Assembly (NCBI GenBank): GCA_903882805.1
Contig: CAIRYK010000040.1
Coordinates: 62,001-126,000, forward strand
DNA from: an uncultured Bacteroidota bacterium
GTDB taxonomy: Bacteria > Bacteroidota > Bacteroidia > Chitinophagales > Chitinophagaceae
Direction: 5' to 3'
Length of the DNA: 64,000 bases
A program made the translations under genes and the position numbers. The notes beneath the pieces are model-generated. The model worked only from the letters and a program-made list of their open reading frames with translations, ran no database searches and was not told the origin of the DNA. Positions 35,617 through 44,601 of the stretch are shown in pieces; the first letter of the stretch is position 1, and each line of letters begins with the position of its first letter.

Positions 35617-35682
35617 CTGACCATAATCAGTTTTTGCATTGAGCGTAATCATAAGCGAGCTTTTTGTTAAAAGATACTTTTG
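35617..35682 (+). promoter_or_regulatory. Crp/Fnr-type box plus -7 element of the oxidase operon
   Basis: CTGACCATAATCAG (35617-35630) is followed exactly 58 nt from its start by TACTTTTG (35675-35682), with no -33 TTG. The arrangement is identical to 32224-32289. The predicted leader to ccoS is about 20 nt. Confidence 0.72.
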
Positions 35683-35707
35683 CCACAGTAATAAAACAAC
35701 AGCACAA

Positions 35708-35866
35708 ATGAGCGCCTTATATCTTCTGGTTATTGTAAGCATAGCAGTTGCCGGTTTTTTTCTAATGGCATTTATATGGAGTGTAAAAAGTAATCAGTAC
35801 GAAGATCAAAAAGGCGCTGCAATAAGAATGTTGCACGAAGATGAAGTAAATAAAAATCTTTTTTAA
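35708..35866 (+). CDS. ccoS: cbb3-type oxidase assembly protein CcoS
   Basis: A 52-residue membrane protein, MSALYLLVIVSIAVAGFFLM, with one transmembrane helix and the CcoS-typical AFIWSVKSNQYEDQKGAA segment. The TTG further upstream in frame lies inside the promoter, so ATG 35708 is the start. CcoS is required for cofactor insertion into cbb3 oxidase. It is 18 nt ahead of ccoNO. Confidence 0.9.
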   Translation: MSALYLLVIVSIAVAGFFLMAFIWSVKSNQYEDQKGAAIRMLHEDEVNKNLF

Positions 35867-35884
35867 TAAACAATAAAGTAGACT

Positions 35885-38092
35885 ATGAGTAATTCTTCAA
35901 CAACGGAACAAGGCGTTTATGGGGGTATGCACAGTGGCAGCGGTTCATTTGCTCCCCCCTTACAGACCGACAAATTCTTTTACGACAACAAGATCGTAAA
36001 GTGGTTTGCTTATGCAACTATTTTATGGGGTGTGGTTGGTATGCTTGCGGGCATATTAGCCGCCTTCCAGCTCGTGTACCCGGTACTCAATTTCGGGACA
36101 GCTGCTACAACTTTTGGTAGGGTAAGACCGGTGCATACCAATGCAATCATTTTTGCATTTGTGGGCAACGGTATTTTCATGGGGGTTTATTACTCGTTGC
36201 AACGTTTGTGTAAGGCAAGAATGTTTAGCGATGCGCTAAGCAAATTGCATTTTTGGGGATGGCAGTCAATTATTGTTTTAGCAGCTGTTACGTTGCTTGC
36301 TGGTTTTACCACTGGTAAGGAATATGCAGAGCTGGAATGGCCAATTGATATACTTATCGCTCTTATCTGGGTGGTATTTGGTATTAATATGTTTGGCACT
36401 ATTCTAAAACGCCGCGAAAGGCACCTTTATGTAGCGATTTGGTTCTATATAGCCACTTTCGTTACCGTAGCCATGCTGCATATTGTTAATTCTTTCGAGA
36501 TTCCCTTTAGCTGGATCAAATCATATTCCTGGTATGCAGGCGTACAAGACGCGCTGGTACAATGGTGGTACGGACACAATGCGGTAGCGTTCTTCCTTAC
36601 CACGCCTTACCTCGGTCTTATGTACTACTTTATGCCCAAAGCGGCAAACAGGCCAGTTTACTCTTATCGCCTGTCTATCATTCACTTCTGGGCATTGATA
36701 TTCATTTATATATGGGCTGGTCCTCACCACTTGTTATACACAGCATTACCCGACTGGGCACAAACTTTGGGAACAGTATTCTCAATAATGCTGATAGCTC
36801 CATCTTGGGGTGGTATGCTTAACGGTCTGCTCACACTGCGCGGCGCTTGGGATAAAGTGCGCGAAGAGCCAGTATTGAAATTTATGGTTGTAGCGGTTAC
36901 CGCCTACGGTATGGCAACCTTTGAAGGTCCGATGCTTAGCTTGAAAAACGTAAACGCAATCAGTCACTTTACAGACTGGACTATTGCTCACGTACACGTT
37001 GGCGCTTTGGGTTGGAACGGCTTCCTTACATTTGGTATCCTTTATTACCTGATTCCTAAAATATTTAGAACTAAGCTGTATTCAGTAAAGTTGGCTAACA
37101 GGCACTTCTGGATTGGCACTTTAGGTATCATTTTCTACGTTGTGCCTATGTACTGGGCTGGTTTCATGCAGAGCCTTGCGTGGAAAGAGTTTACTCCGGA
37201 AGGAACGCTTAAGTATCAGTTTTTGGATACAGTAAAACAAATGCAGCCATTTTATGCAATGCGCGGCGTCGGCGGTGTACTTTTCCTGATAGGCGCTTTG
37301 ATAATGGTTTATAACTTGTATAAAACTGTTCAGGCAGGCGACGTATTGAACGAAGAACCTGCAGAAGCAGCTCCGCTTACTAAGGTGTTTGTTGAGCACA
37401 ATACTGCACACTGGCACAGATGGATTGAACGTCGTCCTGTACAAATGCTTGTTTTCAGCTTAGTATTGGTTGCAATTGGCGGGGCTATAGAAATGATCCC
37501 AACCTTTATGGTTAAGTCAAACATTCCAACTATTACAAGCGTAAAACCTTACACTCCATTGGAATTACAAGGTCGTGATATTTATATTCGTGAAGGTTGC
37601 TATCTGTGTCATAGCCAAATGATAAGACCATTTAGAAGTGAAGTGGTGCGTTATGGCGAGTATTCAAAAGCAGGTGAGTTTATCTACGATCACCCATTCC
37701 AGTGGGGTAGCAAACGCACAGGACCTGACCTGGCAAGAATAGGCGGTAAGTATCCGGATAGCTGGCACTTTAACCATATGTACGAACCAGCGAGCATTTC
37801 TCCAGGTACTATAATGCCAAGTTATCCATGGTTGTTTGACAATGATTTGGATACTACAATAACACCGGCAAAAATAAGAGCCATGCAAACGTTGGGTGTG
37901 CCATATGCTGCTGGTTACGACATGAAGGCAAATGCCGACCTGATGCAACAAGCCAATTCGATAAAGGATAATCTTGCAAAAGATAAGATAACAATAAAGA
38001 GCAACAAAGAAATTGTAGCGCTCATCGCTTATCTCCAAAGAGTAGGTACCGACATCAAGCTGGAGCAGAAAACAACATCTACCATTAAATAA
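35885..38092 (+). CDS. Fused cbb3 cytochrome c oxidase subunits I and II (CcoN-CcoO)
   Basis: A 735-residue fusion. CcoN (about 1-470) has about 12 helices and the heme/copper ligand histidines (VRPVHTNAIIFAF, WWYGHNAVAF, WAGPHHLLYTALPDW, IAHVHVGALGWNG). A linker helix (PVQMLVFSLVLVAIGGAI) leads to a CcoO-like domain (about 540-735) with one c-type heme site, C572-x-x-C575-H576 (EGCYLCHSQM), and a methionine-rich PGTIMPSYPWL axial-ligand region. It catalyses high-affinity oxygen reduction coupled to proton pumping. The N-O fusion is common in Bacteroidota. The next genes encode CcoQ and CcoP. Confidence 0.96.
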   Translation: MSNSSTTEQGVYGGMHSGSGSFAPPLQTDKFFYDNKIVKWFAYATILWGVVGMLAGILAAFQLVYPVLNFGTAATTFGRVRPVHTNAIIFAFVGNGIFMGVYYSLQRLCKARMFSDALSKLHFWGWQSIIVLAAVTLLAGFTTGKEYAELEWPIDILIALIWVVFGINMFGTILKRRERHLYVAIWFYIATFVTVAMLHIVNSFEIPFSWIKSYSWYAGVQDALVQWWYGHNAVAFFLTTPYLGLMYYFMPKAANRPVYSYRLSIIHFWALIFIYIWAGPHHLLYTALPDWAQTLGTVFSIMLIAPSWGGMLNGLLTLRGAWDKVREEPVLKFMVVAVTAYGMATFEGPMLSLKNVNAISHFTDWTIAHVHVGALGWNGFLTFGILYYLIPKIFRTKLYSVKLANRHFWIGTLGIIFYVVPMYWAGFMQSLAWKEFTPEGTLKYQFLDTVKQMQPFYAMRGVGGVLFLIGALIMVYNLYKTVQAGDVLNEEPAEAAPLTKVFVEHNTAHWHRWIERRPVQMLVFSLVLVAIGGAIEMIPTFMVKSNIPTITSVKPYTPLELQGRDIYIREGCYLCHSQMIRPFRSEVVRYGEYSKAGEFIYDHPFQWGSKRTGPDLARIGGKYPDSWHFNHMYEPASISPGTIMPSYPWLFDNDLDTTITPAKIRAMQTLGVPYAAGYDMKANADLMQQANSIKDNLAKDKITIKSNKEIVALIAYLQRVGTDIKLEQKTTSTIK

Positions 38093-38111
38093 CTTGTAAA
38101 TATAACTGACT

Positions 38112-38285
38112 ATGAAATTCATCAATTATCTGGAGCGTATAACAGGGGTAGGAATCTATCCCCTTGTTTCCCTCCTTATATTCTTTGCCTTTTTTTCAGC
38201 ATTACTCTATTGGGTATTCAAGGCAGATAAAAAGTACATCCGGGAAATGAAGTATATACCGTTTCCAGGAAATGAAAATGAATAA
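38112..38285 (+). CDS. ccoQ: CcoQ-like small subunit
   Basis: A 57-residue ORF between ccoNO and ccoP: MKFINYLERITGVGIYPLVS, one transmembrane helix (LLIFFAFFSALLYWVF) and a short basic C-terminal tail (KADKKYIREMKYIPFPGNEN). Size, topology and position match CcoQ/FixQ, which stabilises the oxidase complex. It starts 19 nt after ccoNO and ends 26 nt before ccoP. Confidence 0.85.
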   Translation: MKFINYLERITGVGIYPLVSLLIFFAFFSALLYWVFKADKKYIREMKYIPFPGNENE

Positions 38286-38311
38286 TTATTGACCATAACA
38301 AAAGGCATAAT

Positions 38312-39511
38312 ATGCGTTTAAATAATAAAATATCATTGACTTTAGCAGTTGTATTATCACTGCTCCCCAATCTCGTAAAGGCAGCGCCCGCCGCCGCAGC
38401 AAGCGCCGCAGCTTACGATGTAAATATGGTACTGATAAGTCTGGTAGGACTAATGTTAATATTACTGTTTGTAATAGGAATGTTAGCCAATACACTGCGC
38501 CAGCTTAGCTATGTATTGAAAGACAAAAACCGAAAGGACAAGAGTGCAAAAGCTACGGTAAAAGCGCTCTTAGTATTGCTCGGATTAACGCTTCCAGCGC
38601 TACAACTTGGCGCTGCCGAGGTTGCTGCAAAGGCAGACGAAGTAGCCGCTCCGGTATCAAATTTTATTAATGGCATACCTAAAGATGATTTTTATGCCAT
38701 AATGTCTATGATCACTTTAGAGTTGGTCGTGATTTTTGCCTTGGCAATTTACATCAGACTATTGATGAAGGTAATAAGCGCCAAACCAGAACTAGCAGCA
38801 GCAGGTCAGGCAATAGCAAGGAAAAGCTGGTTTTGGGATAAGTTCAATGCCGCAGCTACTATTGAGCAAGAAAAAGATATTTTGCTCGACCATAACTATG
38901 ATGGTATTCAGGAATTGGACAACAGCTTGCCTCCGTGGTGGAAATATGGTTTCTATTTAACAATAGTTGTAGGTATTATATACGTTTATCGTTACCATTT
39001 CTCTCACGACGGTCTCAGTCAGCAAGAAGAATTTGCAGAAGAAATGCAAATGGGCGAGGAAGCAAAGGCTGCCTACCTAGCCAACTCAGCCAACAATGTA
39101 GATGAAAACACAGTTACTATATTGACTGGCTCGGCAGAAATTGCAGAAGGCAAGGAGTTGTTTTCAAAAAACTGCGTAGCCTGTCACCTTGCTGATGGCG
39201 GTGGATCTGTAGGACCAAACTTTGCAGATGAATACTGGTTGCATGGTGGAGGTATCAAGGATATATTCAAGAGCATCAAGTATGGCTGGCAAGAAAAAGG
39301 TATGAAGAGCTGGAAAGATGATTTCTCTCCAAAGCAGATTCAGGAATTGGCTACTTACGTATTATCTTTCAAAGGCACGAAGCCAGCTACACCTAAAGCG
39401 CCTCAAGGTGAATTATATATAGAAGCAGGCGCAGCTCCTGTAACAGCCGATAGCGCCAAAGCTGTAGAAACTAAGACATCTGATACAACGAAGGTTGAGA
39501 AGGGAAAGTGA
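38312..39511 (+). CDS. ccoP: cbb3 oxidase c-type cytochrome subunit CcoP
   Basis: A 399-residue protein. A signal-like N-terminus (LTLAVVLSLLPNLVKAAPA) and two further helices precede the CcoP N-terminal domain (FNAAATIEQEKDILLDHNYD, NSLPPWWKYGFYLTIVVGII). One c-type heme follows: C288-x-x-C291-H292 in NCVACHLADGGGSVGPN. Proteobacterial CcoP has two c hemes; only one is seen here, as in other Bacteroidota versions. The C-terminal tail is low-complexity (Ala/Thr/Lys). It feeds electrons from the periplasm to the catalytic subunit. Confidence 0.93.
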   Translation: MRLNNKISLTLAVVLSLLPNLVKAAPAAAASAAAYDVNMVLISLVGLMLILLFVIGMLANTLRQLSYVLKDKNRKDKSAKATVKALLVLLGLTLPALQLGAAEVAAKADEVAAPVSNFINGIPKDDFYAIMSMITLELVVIFALAIYIRLLMKVISAKPELAAAGQAIARKSWFWDKFNAAATIEQEKDILLDHNYDGIQELDNSLPPWWKYGFYLTIVVGIIYVYRYHFSHDGLSQQEEFAEEMQMGEEAKAAYLANSANNVDENTVTILTGSAEIAEGKELFSKNCVACHLADGGGSVGPNFADEYWLHGGGIKDIFKSIKYGWQEKGMKSWKDDFSPKQIQELATYVLSFKGTKPATPKAPQGELYIEAGAAPVTADSAKAVETKTSDTTKVEKGK

Positions 39512-39539
39512 GTAAATTAGTTGTACGAAAAACAAAATC

Positions 39540-40952
39540 ATGAACGATTCGAATAGTAAACAAGAGTCAGGTTCTTTTAGGAATAAAATTGCAACGGTGG
39601 ACGAAAAGGGGAAACGCCTATGGCTGTTTCCCCACAAGCCGTCCGGCAAACTATACAAAGCCCGAACCTGGGCGACCTTAGCATATCTGTTAGTTTTTTT
39701 TGGACTGCCTTTTATTAAGTATGATGGACATCCGGTTTTCTTAATAAATATTCTGGAGCGTAGGTTCATCCTTTTTGGTCAGATATTTTGGCCGCAAGAT
39801 TTTTTCATATTTGCCTTAGGCATGGTGGTATTTATAGTCTTTGTAGCTCTTTTTACCGTCGTTTTTGGAAGGGTATTTTGCGGTTGGACATGCCCGCAAA
39901 CTATTTTTATGGAAATGGTTTTTCGCAAAATTGAGTATTTAATTGAGGGCGACGGACCAGCGCAGAAAAGACTTGCTCAAGCGGGATGGTCTACAGAGCG
40001 CGCTTTGAGGCGGGCAGCCAAATTGGTAGCTTTCTGGCTGGTGAGTTTCCTTATTGCTAATACATTCCTAGCCTATATTATTGGTGTTGATGAATTAGGT
40101 AAATTGGTTAGCGAGCCGCTTTCTAAGCACCTTGGTACGTTTATTTCATTGGTGGTGTTTACTTCAGTATTTTTCTTCGTCTATTTATGGCTTAGAGAAC
40201 AGGTATGCACAGTTATTTGCCCTTACGGACGTATGCAGGGCGTACTGCTAGACCGCGATTCTATTATTGTTGCATACGACTACAAAAGGGGCGAAAAGCG
40301 CGGTAAGTTTCACAAGAATGAAGAAAGAACATTGGGTGATTGCATTGATTGCGCTCAATGTGTGAAAGTTTGTCCAACTGGTATCGATATTCGCAACGGT
40401 ACTCAGCTGGAGTGCGTAAACTGTACAGCTTGCATAGATGCTTGCAATCATATGATGGAAGCTGTAGGGTTACCTACCGGTTTGATAAGATATGCGTCAG
40501 AAAACAATATTGCCAAAAAGAGGAAGTGGGTATTTACATGGCGAATGAAAGCCTACAGCGTAGTTATGTGCATATTGTTGGGTATTTTGGTTTGGTTACT
40601 AACTAGCCGCACCGACGTTGGAGTTACAATACTTCGTACTCCCGGTCAGCTATATCAGGAGCAGGCTAATAATCAGATGAGCAATCTGTATAACTATAAG
40701 TTGTTGAACAAGACATTCAAAGCAAAGGAACTGGAATTGAAACCCGAAAATTTTGAGGGATCTATAAAACTGGTTGGTGAAACTAAGCTTGTTGTTCCGC
40801 AGAATGGCATAACTGCCGGCTCTATGTTTGTGTTTATCAATGATAAAGAAGTGAAAAACAGAAAGACGACATTGAAAATTGGCGTTTATGAAGGCGGTAA
40901 GAAAATTACTACTATTTCCACAACTTTTTTAGGTCCATTTGGTGGTAAATAA
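39540..40952 (+). CDS. ccoG: cbb3 oxidase accessory protein CcoG (RdxA/FixG)
   Basis: A 470-residue membrane iron-sulfur protein. It has several helices, GRVFCGWTCPQTIFMEMVF, REQVCTVICPYGRMQGV, and two 4Fe-4S ferredoxin motifs (GDCIDCAQCVKVCPTGIDIR and ECVNCTACIDACNHMM). The C-terminal Ig-like part (about 345-470) is the CcoG periplasmic domain. In studied organisms it reduces Cu(II) for delivery to the oxidase. It follows ccoP by 28 nt. Confidence 0.94.
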   Translation: MNDSNSKQESGSFRNKIATVDEKGKRLWLFPHKPSGKLYKARTWATLAYLLVFFGLPFIKYDGHPVFLINILERRFILFGQIFWPQDFFIFALGMVVFIVFVALFTVVFGRVFCGWTCPQTIFMEMVFRKIEYLIEGDGPAQKRLAQAGWSTERALRRAAKLVAFWLVSFLIANTFLAYIIGVDELGKLVSEPLSKHLGTFISLVVFTSVFFFVYLWLREQVCTVICPYGRMQGVLLDRDSIIVAYDYKRGEKRGKFHKNEERTLGDCIDCAQCVKVCPTGIDIRNGTQLECVNCTACIDACNHMMEAVGLPTGLIRYASENNIAKKRKWVFTWRMKAYSVVMCILLGILVWLLTSRTDVGVTILRTPGQLYQEQANNQMSNLYNYKLLNKTFKAKELELKPENFEGSIKLVGETKLVVPQNGITAGSMFVFINDKEVKNRKTTLKIGVYEGGKKITTISTTFLGPFGGK

Positions 40953-41002
40953 AAATATTATTAAATATAATCCATATCAATTAAGTATTTAAAACAATAG
41001 TT

Positions 41003-41446
41003 ATGAAATTAGGCTGGGGTTGGAAAATAGGAATTATGTATGGCGGATTTGTTGCTTTGATATTATTTCTGGTAATATCAAGTAGCCGTCAGCATATAGA
41101 TTTGGTGTCTAAAAACTATTATGACGCTGAGATAGGTTACCAAAAGGTAATTGATGCAGGAAAGAATCAGTCAACATTGTCAACCGCATTGCAGATTCAT
41201 GCCAACGAACATACAGTTGCTATTGATTTTCCGAACGACTTTAAGAACAAGAGTATTGAATGTAATGTTCAGTTTTATGCTCCCGTTAATTCAGAGTGGG
41301 ACAGGAACTTCTCTTTGAATACGCAAAGCAACACAATTGCTATTTCCAGGGAAAGTTTGAAGAACACTCGGTATACTGTGAAAATCAACTTCACCGTCGA
41401 TGGGAAAGCATATTATCAAGAGTCTGAAATTTATCTGCACGTATAA
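41003..41446 (+). CDS. ccoH: CcoH/FixH-like assembly protein
   Basis: A 147-residue protein with one N-terminal helix (GWGWKIGIMYGGFVALILFLV) and a periplasmic beta domain with the FixH pattern (YYDAEIGYQKVIDAGKNQ; SLKNTRYTVKINFTVDGKAY). It is needed for stable cbb3 assembly in other bacteria. Its TAA overlaps the next ATG by one base (TAATG), coupling it to the SafE-like gene. Confidence 0.88.
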   Translation: MKLGWGWKIGIMYGGFVALILFLVISSSRQHIDLVSKNYYDAEIGYQKVIDAGKNQSTLSTALQIHANEHTVAIDFPNDFKNKSIECNVQFYAPVNSEWDRNFSLNTQSNTIAISRESLKNTRYTVKINFTVDGKAYYQESEIYLHV

Positions 41447-42159
41447 TGAGCTCTTTAACACTTACTATGGCCTTCCTGATGGGTTTCACAGGTAGCCTAC
41501 ATTGTGCAGGAATGTGTGGACCGATACTCATGATTATGCCCTTTCAGGCATTTGATGGGGCAAAGCGTGCACTAGCAATGGTATTATATCATTTTGGGCG
41601 GATTTCTGTCTACGCATCCCTTGCATTGATACTACACTCTTTTCGAAGTTTGTTCGATCCTAAGGTACAGCAGTATTTATCTATTACATTGGGAGGAGTA
41701 TTACTGATATTGGGTGTACTTTCCTTTATTCCCGGCAAGGTTTTGAAAGTTAAGGTTCCCTGGGCAGAGATGGTAAAAAAGCAATTGGGCAATATTGTTG
41801 GTCGGCCAGGACTAGGCGCCATTACGCTTTCTGGTGTGCTCAACGGATTATTACCTTGTGGATTGGTATATATGGCGCTATCGGCATCTATGGCTGCAAG
41901 CACTTCATTGCAGACAGTACTCCTTATTTATTCATTTGGGCTTGGCACAATTCCTATGCTGATTGGCATAAGTTTACTAAGGTCTAAACTAGTTTTCTTA
42001 CGATCTACCAGTGTTAGGAAACTGGTGCCGGTTATGGTTTTTGCATTCGGATTTTTGTTTGTTTTACGTGGTCTTAATCTAGGTATCCCTTACCTGAGTC
42101 CGAAGGTAGAGGTGGCTGAACATGAAGTCAGGTCGTGCTGTAGTAAGCACAAACATTAG
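41446..42159 (+). CDS. SafE/TauE-family membrane protein of the cbb3 cluster
   Basis: A 237-residue protein with about six helices. The N-terminus GSLHCAGMCGPILMIMP has the family's cysteine pair (HCAGMCGP), and a Pro/Gly-rich symmetric second half (GVLNGLLPCGLVYMALSAS) repeats it. Members in cco clusters are annotated sulfite exporter TauE/SafE or heavy-metal transport proteins; a copper-handling role in oxidase assembly is likely from context but unproven. The C-terminus ends HEVRSCCSKHKH, a possible metal site. It is the last gene of the operon. Confidence 0.82.
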   Translation: MSSLTLTMAFLMGFTGSLHCAGMCGPILMIMPFQAFDGAKRALAMVLYHFGRISVYASLALILHSFRSLFDPKVQQYLSITLGGVLLILGVLSFIPGKVLKVKVPWAEMVKKQLGNIVGRPGLGAITLSGVLNGLLPCGLVYMALSASMAASTSLQTVLLIYSFGLGTIPMLIGISLLRSKLVFLRSTSVRKLVPVMVFAFGFLFVLRGLNLGIPYLSPKVEVAEHEVRSCCSKHKH

Positions 42160-42176
42160 TCGCATTAATTTTGATA

Positions 42177-42230
42177 GTTGTATATATAAAATAAGCCGGG
42201 CAAAAAACCGGCTTATTTTATATATACAAC
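42177..42230. terminator. Strong bidirectional terminator
   Basis: A 23-bp perfect inverted repeat (42177-42199 / 42208-42230, core AAAATAAGCCGG) around an 8-nt loop, between the convergent SafE-like and threonine dehydrogenase genes. Confidence 0.9.
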
Positions 42231-42239
42231 ATAGTATGA

Positions 42240-43196
42240 TTAGTGACCTACCTTTGCTTTTAGATTTAAAAGCATATCTGCGGTCATATTATCGAGGTCG
42301 AATTCGTTTTTCCAGCCCCAATGTTCGCGGGCTGCACTATCGTCGATGCTTTTAGGCCAGCCATCAGCAATTTTCTGCCTGAAATCCGGATTGTAATCGA
42401 TAGTGAAATCGGGAATGTGTTTTTGAATAGAAGCTGCAATTTCTTTAGGTGAAAAACTCATAGCAGAAAGGTTGTAAGCCATGCGTGTTTTTATTTTTTC
42501 GGATGGAGCTTCCATAAGTTCTATCGTCCCGCGAATGGCATCGTCCATATACATCATAGGCAGGTAGGTGTCTTCTGAAAGGAATGAGGTATATTTTTTG
42601 TTTTTCAAAGCTTCGTGGTAAATCTCTACAGCGTAGTCTGTAGTTCCACCTCCGGGTTCAGATTTCCAACTGATTAGACCTGGGTAGCGCAGGCTTCTTA
42701 CATCAAGTCCCCAACGCTGATTGTAGTATTGGCACCACAATTCGCCGGCATATTTACTGATACCGTAAACAGTCTGTGGTTCTATCACAGTTTCCTGAGG
42801 AGTATTGTGATGGGGAGTTGATCTACCAAAAACAGCAATTGAACTTGGCCAGTATATTTTGGTTAGTTTTTCCTGTACGCCCAGCTCCAGTGTCTGCAAA
42901 AGGCTTTGCATATTAATTTCCCAAGCCTTTTTAGGGTCTTTTTCACCTGTTGCCGACAATAGGGCTGCAAGCAAATATATTTGCGTTATACCTTCTTTTT
43001 TCACGAGTTCCAGTGTCGCATTGGCATCCATGGCGTTTAGAATAGCATATGGTCCGCTGTCTTTAAGTAATGGGTGAGCAGCTTTAATATCTGATGCTAC
43101 TACATTGTCTGTACCATATACTTTGCGCAAAGCCAAAGCAAGTTCAACGCCTATTTGACCGCCGGCGCCAATTATAAGTATTTTTTCTTGTTTCAT
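42240..43196 (-). CDS. SDR-type L-threonine 3-dehydrogenase
   Basis: A 318-residue extended short-chain dehydrogenase. The nucleotide-binding motif GAGGQIGVELALAL is at the N-terminus, and the catalytic Ser/Tyr/Lys are in WPSSIAVFG and YGISKYAGE. The substrate-binding region RSLRYPGLISW and the GGTTDYAVEIYHEAL segment match the SDR-type threonine dehydrogenases of Bacteroidota, which convert threonine to 2-amino-3-ketobutyrate. No KBL (glycine C-acetyltransferase) gene is adjacent. A UDP-sugar epimerase is less likely given the C-terminal pattern. Confidence 0.85.
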   Translation of the reverse strand: MKQEKILIIGAGGQIGVELALALRKVYGTDNVVASDIKAAHPLLKDSGPYAILNAMDANATLELVKKEGITQIYLLAALLSATGEKDPKKAWEINMQSLLQTLELGVQEKLTKIYWPSSIAVFGRSTPHHNTPQETVIEPQTVYGISKYAGELWCQYYNQRWGLDVRSLRYPGLISWKSEPGGGTTDYAVEIYHEALKNKKYTSFLSEDTYLPMMYMDDAIRGTIELMEAPSEKIKTRMAYNLSAMSFSPKEIAASIQKHIPDFTIDYNPDFRQKIADGWPKSIDDSAAREHWGWKNEFDLDNMTADMLLNLKAKVGH

Positions 43197-43312
43197 TGTT
43201 GTTAGAAAATCAAAAGGTGATGCCCGTTAATGGAGGAATTTGAACTTTTAGTAGTGTTGTTATTTAAGACAGGATAAGGTGATCGCAATTCTAAAACGGT
43301 TACTAAAGTAAT

Positions 43313-43344
43313 AACAATACCGCTAATATTTTAGCGGTATTGTT
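43313..43344 (-). terminator. Terminator downstream of carA
   Basis: A 14-bp perfect stem (AACAATACCGCTAA / TTAGCGGTATTGTT) with a TATT loop, 14 nt past the carA stop. The T-tract on the minus strand is weak. Confidence 0.7.
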
Positions 43345-43357
43345 GATGTTTTTTACA

Positions 43358-44473
43358 TTAGTTAGCCATTGCTGACTTAATATTATCAAGAAACTGATCG
43401 AATAAATATCTTGAGTCATGTGGTCCTGGCGTTGCTTCCGGATGGTATTGCACAGAGAACGCTGGCAGGTTTTTTACTCTTATACCCTCTATAGAACCAT
43501 CGTTGAGGTTGATATGCGTGATTTCAACTTTATCGCTGTTTTTTACAGACTCTGGCTCAACGCCAAAACCGTGATTTTGGGTAGTTATTTCGGCTTTACC
43601 TGTTATTAAGTTCTTTACTGGATGGTTCAGTCCGCGATGACCGTGGTGCATTTTGAAAGTAGAGATGCCATTTGCCAAAGCTAATAATTGATGGCCAAGG
43701 CAAATGCCAAACAAGGGCATGTTAGTAGCCAATATATCTTTCAGCGTATTTATTGCATAATCCATTGATGCAGGATCTCCGGGACCGTTTGAAATGAAAT
43801 ACCCATGAGGTTCGAACGCTATCAGTTCATCAATAGTAGTGCGCGCAGGAAATACTTTAAGGTAGGCTCCACGTTCGGTAAGGCAATTCAGTATGTTTTT
43901 CTTTACGCCAAAATCTAGTACAGCTATTCTAATAGTTGACAAAGGATTGCCTAAAGTATATGCTTCTTTAGTGGATATTTGAGATGATAATTCCAGACCT
44001 GCCATATCAGGAACATTTGCCAGAGCGCTTTGCAAATGTTCAAGATCTGAGTATTCGGTAGATATCACACAATTCATAGCGCCTTTGCTGCGGATATGCT
44101 GCACAAGGGCTCGAGTATCGACGCCGTATATTGAAACTATGTTGTTATTTACAAGATAATTTTCAAGGCTATCGCTTGCTACCATACGCGAATACCGGTA
44201 AGACACATTTTTGCATATTAAAGCGCTGATTTTTACTGAATCGCTCTCTACATCGCTCTCTTTTACACCATAGTTGCCCACGTAAGCGTTGTTCATTATT
44301 AACACCTGTCCCGTGTAGGACGGGTCGGTAAACACCTCCTGATAGCCGGTCATTCCAGTGTTGAAGCAAATTTCGCCGCCAGCGGTTCCTTTTGCGCCAA
44401 AAGATTTTCCTTTAAAGAGCGTACCGTCCTCAAGTAATAGCCAGGCCGGTGTATTGTTGTGTGTTGGAGTCAT
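43358..44473 (-). CDS. carA: Carbamoyl-phosphate synthase small (glutaminase) subunit
   Basis: A 371-residue amidotransferase that supplies ammonia for carbamoyl phosphate (arginine and pyrimidine synthesis). The N-terminal domain carries the conserved GEICFNTGMTGYQEVFTDPS. The class I glutaminase triad Cys (FGICLGHQLLALA) and the His/Glu pair (YHPEATPGPHDS) are intact. The length is normal. carB is not adjacent in this window. A CAAATGTA at 44494-44501 (TACATTTG read with the gene) fits a -7 element. Confidence 0.97.
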   Translation of the reverse strand: MTPTHNNTPAWLLLEDGTLFKGKSFGAKGTAGGEICFNTGMTGYQEVFTDPSYTGQVLIMNNAYVGNYGVKESDVESDSVKISALICKNVSYRYSRMVASDSLENYLVNNNIVSIYGVDTRALVQHIRSKGAMNCVISTEYSDLEHLQSALANVPDMAGLELSSQISTKEAYTLGNPLSTIRIAVLDFGVKKNILNCLTERGAYLKVFPARTTIDELIAFEPHGYFISNGPGDPASMDYAINTLKDILATNMPLFGICLGHQLLALANGISTFKMHHGHRGLNHPVKNLITGKAEITTQNHGFGVEPESVKNSDKVEITHINLNDGSIEGIRVKNLPAFSVQYHPEATPGPHDSRYLFDQFLDNIKSAMAN

Positions 44474-44601
44474 TTTAAAAAAACAAATTGTGCAAATGTA
44501 AGGCTATTTGCTCAATTGCTGTTCTGTTAGGGTCTATTTTAAGCTTAATTAGCACTTATATTTTTTGTTGTTAACAGCGCTGACAGTAACATAATGGCGT
44601 A

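Noticed and set aside
38286-38300. TTGACCATAACAAAA as a third Crp/Fnr box before ccoP
   Set aside because: Only one half matches CTGACCATAATCAG, the second arm is lost and it lies between closely spaced operon genes.
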